A stretch of DNA of 12,721 nucleotides, from NCBI GenBank assembly GCA_030647705.1, contig JAUSJJ010000021.1:1-12721 (forward strand). Direction: 5' to 3'. Both the position numbers and the translations under genes were made by a program. Source of the stretch: Dehalococcoidia bacterium. Its GTDB lineage: Bacteria; Chloroflexota; Dehalococcoidia; JAUSJJ01. Shown here piece by piece: positions 1-5,693 of this stretch (positions within the stretch are counted from its first letter, which is position 1; the number at the start of each line of letters is the position of its first letter). The notes under the pieces were generated by a model. The model did no database searches and was not told where the DNA came from. It saw nothing but the letters and a program-made list of their open reading frames with translations.

Positions 1-1
1 T

Positions 2-64
2 GGCCTTGGACGGATGCGCGTGCTTCCCGACCTTAGGCTATTTGAAATGGGGGTGTTGTCATGA
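2..64 (+). CDS. possible C-terminal tail of an upstream gene (partial)
   Basis: One frame is open from the left edge and stops at TGA 62-64, overlapping the ATG of the next gene in an ATGA arrangement typical of translationally coupled operons. About 20 residues are visible, ending in EMGVLS. This is too little to recognise a family. The reading is an inference from the overlap only; the stretch could equally be non-coding leader of the regulator gene. Confidence 0.3.
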   Translation, partial: GLGRMRVLPDLRLFEMGVLS

Positions 65-543
65 AAGAGATACTGAGGATACTGGAAAAGGATGCCCGTC
101 TGACGCCGCATCAGGTCGCGGTGATGACCGGAAACTCCGAGGCTGCGGTGGAGAACATCATCTCCGAAGCCGAAAGGGACCGGGTCATCCTCAGGTATAA
201 GACCGTGGTCGACTGGGAGAAGCTGGGCGAGGAGCTGGTCTGGGCGCTGGTCGAGGTCAAGGTGACGCCACAGCGGGACGTCGGCTTTGACGCTATCGCG
301 GCGCGGATCTACCGGTTTCCCGAGGCGCGTTCCGTGTATCTGGTGTCCGGCGGTTTCGACCTGTCCGTGATAGTGGAGGGCAAGACCATGCGGGAAGTGG
401 CGTCCTTCATCTCCGAGAAACTGGCTCCGATAGAGGGGGTCCAGGGCACCGTCACTCACTTCTTGCTCAAACGGTACAAAGAGGATGGGCAGGTGTTCGG
501 CGATGGCGGGGAGGAGCGCAAGCGGCTCCAGGTAAGCCCTTAG
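61..543 (+). CDS. Lrp/AsnC family transcriptional regulator
   Basis: A 160-aa protein with the Lrp/AsnC layout. An N-terminal winged helix-turn-helix covers roughly residues 1-55 (LTPHQVAVMTG, then a recognition-helix-like AAVENIISEAERD). An alpha/beta RAM ligand-binding domain covers roughly 60-140, including the segment VYLVSGGFDLSVIVEG characteristic of this family. Members form dimers or octamers and respond to amino acids or other small effectors. ATG 61 follows a G-rich stretch (GGGGGTG) and overlaps a possible upstream stop as ATGA. An aminotransferase gene starts 15 nt downstream, so I infer that it regulates that gene or senses a substrate or product of it. The last 15 or so residues are a charged tail beyond the RAM domain. 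The family call is firm; the effector is unknown. Confidence 0.88.
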   Translation: MKEILRILEKDARLTPHQVAVMTGNSEAAVENIISEAERDRVILRYKTVVDWEKLGEELVWALVEVKVTPQRDVGFDAIAARIYRFPEARSVYLVSGGFDLSVIVEGKTMREVASFISEKLAPIEGVQGTVTHFLLKRYKEDGQVFGDGGEERKRLQVSP

Positions 544-558
544 GCTGGAGGTCTTCTT

Positions 559-1752
559 ATGTCGGACGAGCGTGTGGCTCGGCCCAGAAAGCAGCGCAAC
601 ATGGTCTCGAGCCGGGTGCAGCAGGTGCCGCCTTCGGGCATACGCAAGTTCTTCGACCTGCTGGCCTCGATGGAAGACGTGATCTCCCTCGGTGTCGGTG
701 AGCCGGACTTCGTCACGCCGTGGCGCATTCGCGAGGCGGCTATCTACTCTATCGAAAAGGGCGATACGATGTACACCTCCAACTCCGGAATACCGGAGTT
801 GAGGCAGGCGATAAGCCGGGACCTGGAGAAGCGCTACGGGGTGACCTACGACCCGAACAAAGAGATACTGATCACCGTGGGCGTGAGCGAAGGCCTTGAC
901 CTGGCCATGCGTGCGGTATTGGAGCCAGGGGAAGAGGTGATCTGCCCCGAGCCTGGATACGTTGCCTACTCCGCGTGCCCCGTGCTGGCCGGCGGCGTCT
1001 TTGTGCCGGTGCCGACCACCATCGAGAATAATTTCAAGGTCAGGGCTTCGGACATCGAATCTCGGGTCACTCACCATACCAAGGCTATCCTGCTGGGGTA
1101 TCCCAATAACCCCACCGGCGCAGTCATGCCCCGTTCGGAGATGGCTGAGGTCGCCGCGGTGGCGGAGCGTCACGACCTGCTGGTCATCTCGGATGAAATC
1201 TATGCGCAGCTCGTCTACGGGCTGGAGCACACCTGTGTGGCCAGCCTGCCGGGGATGAAAGAGCGCACCATCTTATTGGGTGGCTTCTCCAAGGCCTATG
1301 CCATGACCGGCTGGCGCATCGGCTACGCTGCGGGCAATGCTGAGGTCATCGCCGCGATGACCAAGATCCATCAGTACACCATGCTTTGCGTGCCCACGAT
1401 GAGCCAGATGGCGGCGCTGGAGGCGCTCCGTGCCGGCGATGACGCGGTCCTGGAGATGGTTGAAGAGTACGACCATCGTCGCAGGGTGATAGTGGAGGGG
1501 CTCAACCACATAGGGCTCACTTGCTTTGAGCCCAGGGGAGCGTTCTACGCTTTTCCTTCGATCAAGAGCACCGGGCTGACCTCTGAGAAGTTCGCCGAGA
1601 GGCTTTTGTTTGAAGAGAAGGTTGCCGTAGTCCCCGGCTCGGCCTTCGGCCAGGCTGGGGAGGGCCATGTCCGCTGCTGCTACGCTACATCGCTGACCGA
1701 GATCGAAGAGGCGCTGGGGCGCATCGAACGCTTTGTGGGCAAGCTGAAATAG
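559..1752 (+). CDS. class I/II PLP-dependent aminotransferase (aspartate/aromatic type)
   Basis: A 397-aa fold-type I aminotransferase of full family length. Visible hallmarks: the N-terminal LGVGEPDF segment; NNPTG at residues 183-187; SDEIY with Asp212 (pairs with the PLP ring nitrogen) and Tyr215; GGFSKAYAMTGWRIGY with Lys245 as the Schiff-base lysine; and Arg372 in EGHVRCCYA, which normally binds the substrate alpha-carboxylate. It should be cytoplasmic and dimeric and transfer amino groups between an amino acid and a 2-oxo acid. Aspartate, aromatic or alanine/branched substrates cannot be told apart from motifs alone. ATG 559 has a strong GGAGG site 7-8 nt upstream. It sits 15 nt after the Lrp/AsnC gene on the same strand and is very probably co-transcribed with it. 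No defect is visible. Confidence 0.93.
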   Translation: MSDERVARPRKQRNMVSSRVQQVPPSGIRKFFDLLASMEDVISLGVGEPDFVTPWRIREAAIYSIEKGDTMYTSNSGIPELRQAISRDLEKRYGVTYDPNKEILITVGVSEGLDLAMRAVLEPGEEVICPEPGYVAYSACPVLAGGVFVPVPTTIENNFKVRASDIESRVTHHTKAILLGYPNNPTGAVMPRSEMAEVAAVAERHDLLVISDEIYAQLVYGLEHTCVASLPGMKERTILLGGFSKAYAMTGWRIGYAAGNAEVIAAMTKIHQYTMLCVPTMSQMAALEALRAGDDAVLEMVEEYDHRRRVIVEGLNHIGLTCFEPRGAFYAFPSIKSTGLTSEKFAERLLFEEKVAVVPGSAFGQAGEGHVRCCYATSLTEIEEALGRIERFVGKLK

Positions 1753-1774
1753 GGCGCTCGACCGGGGGGCGCTC

Positions 1775-1795
1775 CAGCTTCGTTCGGTGAAGCTG
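1775..1795. repeat. 7-bp inverted repeat after the aminotransferase gene
   Basis: CAGCTTC (1775-1781) pairs with GAAGCTG (1789-1795) around a 7-nt loop, 22 nt past the aminotransferase stop. No T-run follows on either side, so it is at best a weak terminator or an mRNA 3'-end stabiliser. Confidence 0.4.
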
Positions 1796-1800
1796 TCGCC

Positions 1801-1814
1801 TGCCTGTACAGGCA
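1801..1814. promoter_or_regulatory. perfect 14-bp palindrome, candidate operator
   Basis: TGCCTGTACAGGCA is a perfect dyad without a loop, which suits a dimeric DNA-binding protein better than an RNA hairpin. Its centre lies about 65 bp upstream of the transcription start predicted from the promoter at 1837-1865, a position typical of an activator site. The cognate regulator is unknown; the Lrp/AsnC protein encoded 1.3 kb upstream is one candidate. The role is inferred. Confidence 0.4.
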
Positions 1815-1836
1815 CGTTTCAGGCATCGTCCCGCGC

Positions 1837-1865
1837 TTGACTCTCAAGGTACGCCGTGATATCAT
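1837..1865 (+). promoter_or_regulatory. sigma70-like promoter for the MaoC-MaoC-ribF operon
   Basis: TTGACT (1837-1842) and TATCAT (1860-1865) are separated by exactly 17 nt. This is 5/6 to the -35 consensus and 4/6 to the -10 consensus, with optimal spacing. The predicted start near 1872 leaves a leader of about 35 nt before the ribosome binding site and ATG at 1908. It is the best promoter match I could find in the window. Confidence 0.6.
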
Positions 1866-1907
1866 CGGAACCACTTCCGGATTCCTCAATTACGAGTGAG
1901 GTGGCAG

Positions 1908-2363
1908 ATGGACAAGAGCGTGCTGGGAAAAGAGTACCCTCCGTTTGAGTTCCCTGTAGAAAAAGGCAAGATCAGGGAGTTCGCCGACGCTATCTACGAC
2001 GATAACCCCGTCTATCGTGACGAGAAATACGCCAGGAAACGCGGCTTCGGCGGGATCATCGCTCCTCCCACTTTCATCATGGTATCCTGTTTCATCAGCC
2101 ACGACCAGGCACGGGAAGAGCTGGACAGGAGGCCGGGCGCAAGTCTTCATGGCGAAGAAGAGTTCGAGTACTTTCAGCCTCTGAAAGCAGGAGATGTCCT
2201 GACCGGCCGCATGAAGACGGTGAAGATGTTCGAAAAACAGGGCCATCGGGGCGGCAGGATGCTGTTCGCAGTCATCGAGACCACTTTCACCAACCAGAAG
2301 GGGGAGAAGGTGATGGTGGCGCGGGAGACCATGATCGAGACCGAGGACGACTCGGTCCATTAG
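1908..2363 (+). CDS. MaoC-like / FAS1-like dehydratase N-terminal-domain protein (probable non-catalytic hydratase subunit)
   Basis: A 151-aa hot-dog-fold protein of the MaoC dehydratase N-terminal type (HadA-like). Residues 20-60 carry the family signature, IREFADAIYDDNPVYRDE followed by GIIAPPTFI. At the place where catalytic MaoC proteins have Asp-x4-His, this protein has Asp31-x4-Tyr36, so the catalytic histidine is absent. Single-domain members of this type usually pair with a catalytic MaoC partner in (3R)-hydroxyacyl-thioester dehydratases or enoyl hydratases. The partner gene begins 10 nt downstream. I chose ATG 1908 because GAGGTGG lies just upstream; GTG 1896, 12 nt earlier in frame, would place that site inside the gene. 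Substrate (ACP or CoA thioester, chain length) is not determinable here. Confidence 0.85.
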   Translation: MDKSVLGKEYPPFEFPVEKGKIREFADAIYDDNPVYRDEKYARKRGFGGIIAPPTFIMVSCFISHDQAREELDRRPGASLHGEEEFEYFQPLKAGDVLTGRMKTVKMFEKQGHRGGRMLFAVIETTFTNQKGEKVMVARETMIETEDDSVH

Positions 2364-2373
2364 GGAGGTCGAG

Positions 2374-2817
2374 ATGGAACGGAAGACGCTATTCTGGGAA
2401 GACGTTAACGAAGGTGACGAAGCTCCTGAGATGGTCAAGGACAAGATCACCAGGACGGACATAGTAAAGTACGCCGGGGCCTCCGGCGATTTCGCGGTAA
2501 TGCACCATGACGACATCTACGCCCTCAGGCACGGCAGCGACCGCGGCGTCTTCGCCATGGGGATGATGAGCGGCGGCTATTTGAGCCACATGCTCACCGG
2601 TTGGCTCGGCGATGGAAGTCTCAGGAAGTTCAAGCTCCGCTTCGCCAGCCGCGTGTGGCCGGGGGACGTAGTGACGTGCAAGGGTACGGTCACCAAGAAG
2701 TACAAGGAAAGCGGCGAGAACCGGGTCGACTGCATTCTCTCGGTAGAGAACCAGCACGGCGAGCAGGTGATCGTGGGCAGCGCGACCGCGGCCCTCCCCT
2801 CCAAGCGTTCCGCCTGA
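2374..2817 (+). CDS. MaoC family hydratase/dehydratase (catalytic subunit)
   Basis: A 147-aa single hot-dog MaoC domain. The hydratase-2 motif AGASGDFAVMHHDD supplies the catalytic dyad Asp39 and His44 (Asp-x4-His), followed by a glycine-rich segment (FAMGMMSGGY) in the usual place. It should hydrate enoyl thioesters or dehydrate (3R)-3-hydroxyacyl thioesters in the cytoplasm. The preceding gene encodes a hot-dog protein lacking the histidine, so a HadAB-like heterodimer is the natural inference. The start at ATG 2374 is fixed by GGGAGG a few bases upstream. It lies 10 nt after its partner and 26 nt before ribF, in one probable operon. A role in fatty-acid synthesis, fatty-acid or aromatic degradation, or a dedicated CoA pathway cannot be separated. 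Confidence 0.88.
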   Translation: MERKTLFWEDVNEGDEAPEMVKDKITRTDIVKYAGASGDFAVMHHDDIYALRHGSDRGVFAMGMMSGGYLSHMLTGWLGDGSLRKFKLRFASRVWPGDVVTCKGTVTKKYKESGENRVDCILSVENQHGEQVIVGSATAALPSKRSA

Positions 2818-2843
2818 TCGGGAGCTTCTCGATAGATGACTTT

Positions 2844-3761
2844 ATGCAGCTAGAAGAAGAGCTAAGGAGATTTGCCCCCAAACAGGATACTCTACTCACT
2901 ATTGGCGTTTTCGACGGGGTCCACCTGGGACACCGGCACCTCATTGACCACCTCAAGCGGCAGGCCAGAAGCCGCAGCCTCCTCGCCGGCGTTGTTACCT
3001 TCAAGGAGCATCCCGAGCTCGTCCTGAAAGTCTCAGAAAGCCTGTACTATCTTTCCAGGCTGGAAGAGAGGCTCTCGCTTCTTGAGGGCCTGGGGGTCGA
3101 TCTGGTAGCGCCGCTGTCATTCACTCCTGAGATCGCGCAGCTCGGCGCCCGCCGGTTCGTCGCCTTGCTGATGCAGCATCTCCGCATGCGCGGGCTGGTC
3201 GTGGGCCCTGACTTCGCCATGGGCAAAGGCAAAGAAGGCAGCATCGAGGTCTTGCGCCAGATTGGCAACGAGCTTGGCTTCACGATCGAGACGGTACCAC
3301 CACTTTTCCTGGAGGGCCATGCAGTCAGAAGCACCGCCATCAGGGAGGCGCTGGCCCGCGGCGACGTAGTCCTGGCCGCTAAGATGCTGGGCCGGCCCTT
3401 TCACCTGGTAGGCCCGGTGGTACACGGAGACGCGCGCGGCCGGACCCTGGGTTTTGACACGGCCAATATCTCGCTGAACGCGCGGCGGGCTCTGCCGGCC
3501 GATGGCGTCTATGCCACCGTAGCCTACGTCGATGACCACGCCTATAAGTCGGTGAGCAACATTGGCCTGCGCCCGACCTTCCACGGCAAAGAGAGGTTGG
3601 TGGAGGTGCATCTTCTGGACTTCAAAGGGGACCTCTACCAGAAAGAGGTCAAGATCGAGTTCGTGGAGAGGTTGCGTCCGGAGAAGCAGTTCGCCAGTGC
3701 AGACGAGCTGAAAGCCCAGATCGCCCATGATGTGGAGCGGGCGCGTTCCATTCTCGGCTAG
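2844..3761 (+). CDS. ribF: bifunctional riboflavin kinase / FAD synthetase
   Basis: A 305-aa protein, the usual length for RibF. The N-terminal nucleotidyltransferase (FMN adenylyltransferase) domain carries GVFDGVHLGH at residues 21-30, then VGPDFAMGKGKEGS and RSTAIREAL. The C-terminal flavokinase domain begins near GRPFHLVGPVVHG and has GRTLGFDTANI, SNIGLRPTF and EVHLLDF. It phosphorylates riboflavin to FMN and adenylates FMN to FAD. An oddity: the kinase motif is normally PTAN but reads DTAN here (Asp205, Thr206, Asn208). ATG 2844 gives the normal distance to the first motif, but its ribosome binding site is poor; GGGAG at 2820-2824 is about 20 nt away, so coupling to the upstream MaoC gene is plausible. 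Function is confident; the effect of the substitution is unknown. Confidence 0.93.
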   Translation: MQLEEELRRFAPKQDTLLTIGVFDGVHLGHRHLIDHLKRQARSRSLLAGVVTFKEHPELVLKVSESLYYLSRLEERLSLLEGLGVDLVAPLSFTPEIAQLGARRFVALLMQHLRMRGLVVGPDFAMGKGKEGSIEVLRQIGNELGFTIETVPPLFLEGHAVRSTAIREALARGDVVLAAKMLGRPFHLVGPVVHGDARGRTLGFDTANISLNARRALPADGVYATVAYVDDHAYKSVSNIGLRPTFHGKERLVEVHLLDFKGDLYQKEVKIEFVERLRPEKQFASADELKAQIAHDVERARSILG

Positions 3762-3810
3762 CCGGCGAGGGGAGAATCAAAGGGCAGAGGCCCTCTGGCA
3801 AGTGTCTATC

Positions 3811-3840
3811 ATATACCGCAGGTCCAGACCTGCGGTATAT
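3811..3840. repeat. 13-bp perfect hairpin between ribF and tyrS
   Basis: ATATACCGCAGGT (3811-3823) pairs perfectly with ACCTGCGGTATAT (3828-3840) around CCAG. No T-run follows on either strand, so it is not a classical intrinsic terminator. It lies 77 nt before the preferred tyrS start. It may be a leader structure, an mRNA processing element or a dispersed palindrome. The rest of the 155-nt spacer shows only a weak CAGAG/CTCTG dyad (3785-3797) and a repeated GGAGTTGGG (3851-3859 and 3870-3878). Confidence 0.6.
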
Positions 3841-3916
3841 CACGTCACCCGGAGTTGGGTGCCCGTCAGGGAGTTGGGACCGATTCAGGCAAGGTATGTG
3901 TAGTAAGGAAGAGACT

Positions 3917-5188
3917 GTGAACCCCAGCCAGGACTGGCGCCGGCTGCTGAAACGCGGCGTCGCTGAGATAATCGTCGAGGACGAGATGGTCAAGCTCCTC
4001 GAATCGGGCAGGCCGTTGCGTTTGAAGCAGGGGTTCGACCCCAGCCGGCCTGATATTCACCTGGGCCACGTGGTGGGGCTGAGGAAGCTCCGCCAGTTCC
4101 AGGAGTTGGGGCACCAGGTTATCCTCATCGTCGGGGACTGGACGGCCCAGATCGGCGACCCCAGCGGCCAGTCCGCGACACGCAGCATGCTTTCCGCCGA
4201 AGAGGTCAGAGCAAACGCGGAGACCTACATGCGGCAGTTCTTCAAAGTGATCAATCGTGAGAAGACGCAGGTCGTATGGCAGAGCGAGTGGTTCGCCAAG
4301 TTCGGCCTGGCGGACGTCGTCCGTCTCACCAGCAAGTTCACCGTGGCCCAGTTCCTGGCCCGTGACGACTTTGCCAAGCGGTTTGCCGCGGGCCGGCCCA
4401 TCGCTATCACCGAGCTGCTGTACCCCCTGATGCAGGCCTACGACTCGGTGCAAGTCCAGGCCGATGTCGAATTCGGAGGCACAGACCAGAAGTTTAACTG
4501 CCTGGTCGGCCGCGAGCTTCAGCAGATGATGGGGCAGCGGCAGCAGCAGGTGTTCCTGATGCCTTTGCTCGTCGGCACCGACGGCGTTCAAAAGATGAGC
4601 AAAAGCCTGGGCAACTACATCGCTGTGGAAGAGCCACCGGACCAGATGTATGGCAAAGTGATGTCCATCCCCGACTCGTTGATGATGGGCTATTTCGAGC
4701 TGCTGACCGACATCTCCGACGATGAGCTGGAGGAGTACCGCAAGAAGCTGTCTGAACAGTGCATCAGCCCCATGCTGTTGAAGAAACGGCTGGCCCGCGA
4801 GATCGTGGCCCAGTTCCACGGTGAGGCGCCGGCCCTGGAGGCCGAGGCTGGTTTCGAGCGCGTGTTTCAGAAGCGTGAAGCGCCAAGAGAAGCTCAGGAA
4901 GTGACACGAGAGCTACTGGAAAGGCTCCAGGAATTCTCGCGGCGGGGAATTGAACCCATGGTGGCTATGGGCACCGTTGGACAACCTCCCCGTGAGTACT
5001 TGGTATCATTGTCTTTGCTGCTTGTGGAAGCCGGAGTAGTCAAGAGTCGGGGCGAAGCCAAAAGGCTGATACAGCAGAGGGCAGTCGAGGTCGATGACAG
5101 CACCGCGATCAACGACGACTGCCGCATCAGCCTGGGCAGCACGATAAGGGTCGGCAAGCGGCGTTTCCTAAAAGTGGCAGAAGATTAG
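3917..5188 (+). CDS. tyrS: tyrosine--tRNA ligase
   Basis: A 423-aa class Ic aminoacyl-tRNA synthetase that charges tRNA-Tyr. The HIGH-type motif is HLGH at residues 48-51, within a PDIHLGHVVGLRKL segment. The second signature is KMSKS at 226-230, the form seen in the TyrZ-like bacterial subgroup rather than the KFGKS of E. coli-type enzymes. VGDWTAQIGDPSGQSATR and FGGTDQKFNCLVGREL are typical of the Rossmann core. A C-terminal S4 RNA-binding domain starts near residue 365 (EAGVVKSRGEAKRLI). I prefer GTG 3917 because AAGGA lies 7 nt upstream; ATG 3896 is in frame and would add seven residues with a poorer site. No T-box motif is visible upstream. The following spacer is gene-free. Confidence 0.95.
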   Translation: MNPSQDWRRLLKRGVAEIIVEDEMVKLLESGRPLRLKQGFDPSRPDIHLGHVVGLRKLRQFQELGHQVILIVGDWTAQIGDPSGQSATRSMLSAEEVRANAETYMRQFFKVINREKTQVVWQSEWFAKFGLADVVRLTSKFTVAQFLARDDFAKRFAAGRPIAITELLYPLMQAYDSVQVQADVEFGGTDQKFNCLVGRELQQMMGQRQQQVFLMPLLVGTDGVQKMSKSLGNYIAVEEPPDQMYGKVMSIPDSLMMGYFELLTDISDDELEEYRKKLSEQCISPMLLKKRLAREIVAQFHGEAPALEAEAGFERVFQKREAPREAQEVTRELLERLQEFSRRGIEPMVAMGTVGQPPREYLVSLSLLLVEAGVVKSRGEAKRLIQQRAVEVDDSTAINDDCRISLGSTIRVGKRRFLKVAED

Positions 5189-5340
5189 GTAGTGTTGACT
5201 TGATGGTTCCAACAAGTGCAAAGGGATCGGAGGGATGTGACCTCACCCCCAACCCCTCTTCGCAAGCAGAGAGGGGAGCTGTGGAATGGCGCTGTAGCAC
5301 AGACCTGGCGCAGACCCTTTTTCATGGCGGGGCGGTTCCC

Positions 5341-5430
5341 GTCTTACACCGGCGAAAGCCGGTATCCAGGGACATAACTTGGCCCCTATTGCAGTGTGCC
5401 TGGATCCGGCTCGCGGGCCGGAACGACGGT
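5341..5430. repeat. REPIN-like pair of inverted REP-type palindromes
   Basis: The left unit (5341-5370) contains CCGGCGAAAGCCGG, a 5-bp stem with a GAAA tetraloop, then TATCCAGG. The right unit (5399-5430) begins CCTGGATCCGGC and contains the stem CCGGC/GCCGG (5406-5410 and 5417-5421). The units are imperfect reverse complements separated by 28 nt, the organisation of REP doublets. CCGGCGAAAGCCGG-type sequences are widespread dispersed extragenic palindromes in bacteria. Confidence 0.55.
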
Positions 5431-5553
5431 TTACTGAGCCTTGCCTGCAAGACGGCAGGCTTCAGGAGCAGCCCGCGGCGCGTGGGGTTAAGGGGAGGGT
5501 ACCGCAGGCTGAAGCCCGCGGCATTTAGGCCATCTCGCGCCGCAGGCCGGGGG

Positions 5554-5603
5554 TCTGGGGGTGTCCCCCAGATTCAAAGCCCCCTTCCTGGCAAGGAAGG
5601 GGG
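5554..5603. repeat. two adjacent strong hairpins (8 bp and 10 bp)
   Basis: TCTGGGGG/CCCCCAGA (5554-5561 and 5565-5572, loop TGT) is followed 7 nt later by CCCCCTTCCT/AGGAAGGGGG (5580-5589 and 5594-5603, loop GGCA). Both stems are perfect and very GC-rich. Neither is followed by a T-run. They could still block readthrough from tyrS or stabilise RNA ends about 90-140 nt upstream of the decarboxylase operon. Confidence 0.6.
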
Positions 5604-5693
5604 TCAGGGGGATGGTCGCGAGGTGTTTGCCGGTTGCAGCATGTGCATTGCGTAGGCTGCTGGCTTTGAGATCAACTTGAGGAGGTAGCTTGC

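Larger units (their letters stand above)
5239..5616. repeat. possible composite repeat bounded by C-rich imperfect inverted ends
   Basis: The left end (CCTCACCCCCAACCCCTCTT, from 5241) resembles the reverse complement of the right end (ending AGGGGGTCAGGGGGATGG near 5615), roughly three quarters identical by eye. Each end also forms its own hairpin: CCCCTCT/AGAGGGG at 5253-5276 and CCCCCTTCCT/AGGAAGGGGG at 5580-5603. The layout resembles a MITE-like or otherwise non-autonomous element, but there is no transposase and I could not find a clear target-site duplication. Independent insertion of several small palindromes is the alternative. Confidence 0.35.
5189..5693. other. gene-free, palindrome-rich spacer
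   Basis: This 505-nt stretch between tyrS and the decarboxylase operon holds no credible gene. It contains at least six inverted repeats: 5253-5276, 5349-5362, 5406-5421, 5443-5460, 5502-5521 (one mismatch) and the 5554-5603 pair. The only long open frame (5200-5655, +) consists of the repeats read through and matches no family I recognise; it shows tell-tale spurious peptides such as DLTPNPSSQAERG. The last 80 nt before 5694 hold no convincing promoter, only the GGAGG site of the next gene. Confidence 0.75.

Noticed and set aside
2832..2843. ATA 2832 as an alternative ribF start, with GGGAG 7 nt upstream
   Set aside because: An in-frame ATG only 12 nt downstream (2844) gives the normal RibF N-terminus, so a rare start codon is unnecessary.
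3762..3916. T-box riboswitch before tyrS
   Set aside because: No T-box consensus and no terminator with a T-run; only an isolated hairpin is present.
5195..5222. TTGACT at 5195-5200 as a promoter after tyrS
   Set aside because: At 17-nt spacing the -10 position reads GCAAAG, which is not a -10 element.
5200..5655. 151-aa open frame on the plus strand in the tyrS-carboxyltransferase spacer
   Set aside because: The peptide is the palindromic repeats read in frame (for example LTPNPSSQAERG and WIRLAGRNDG), with no ribosome binding site or recognisable domain.
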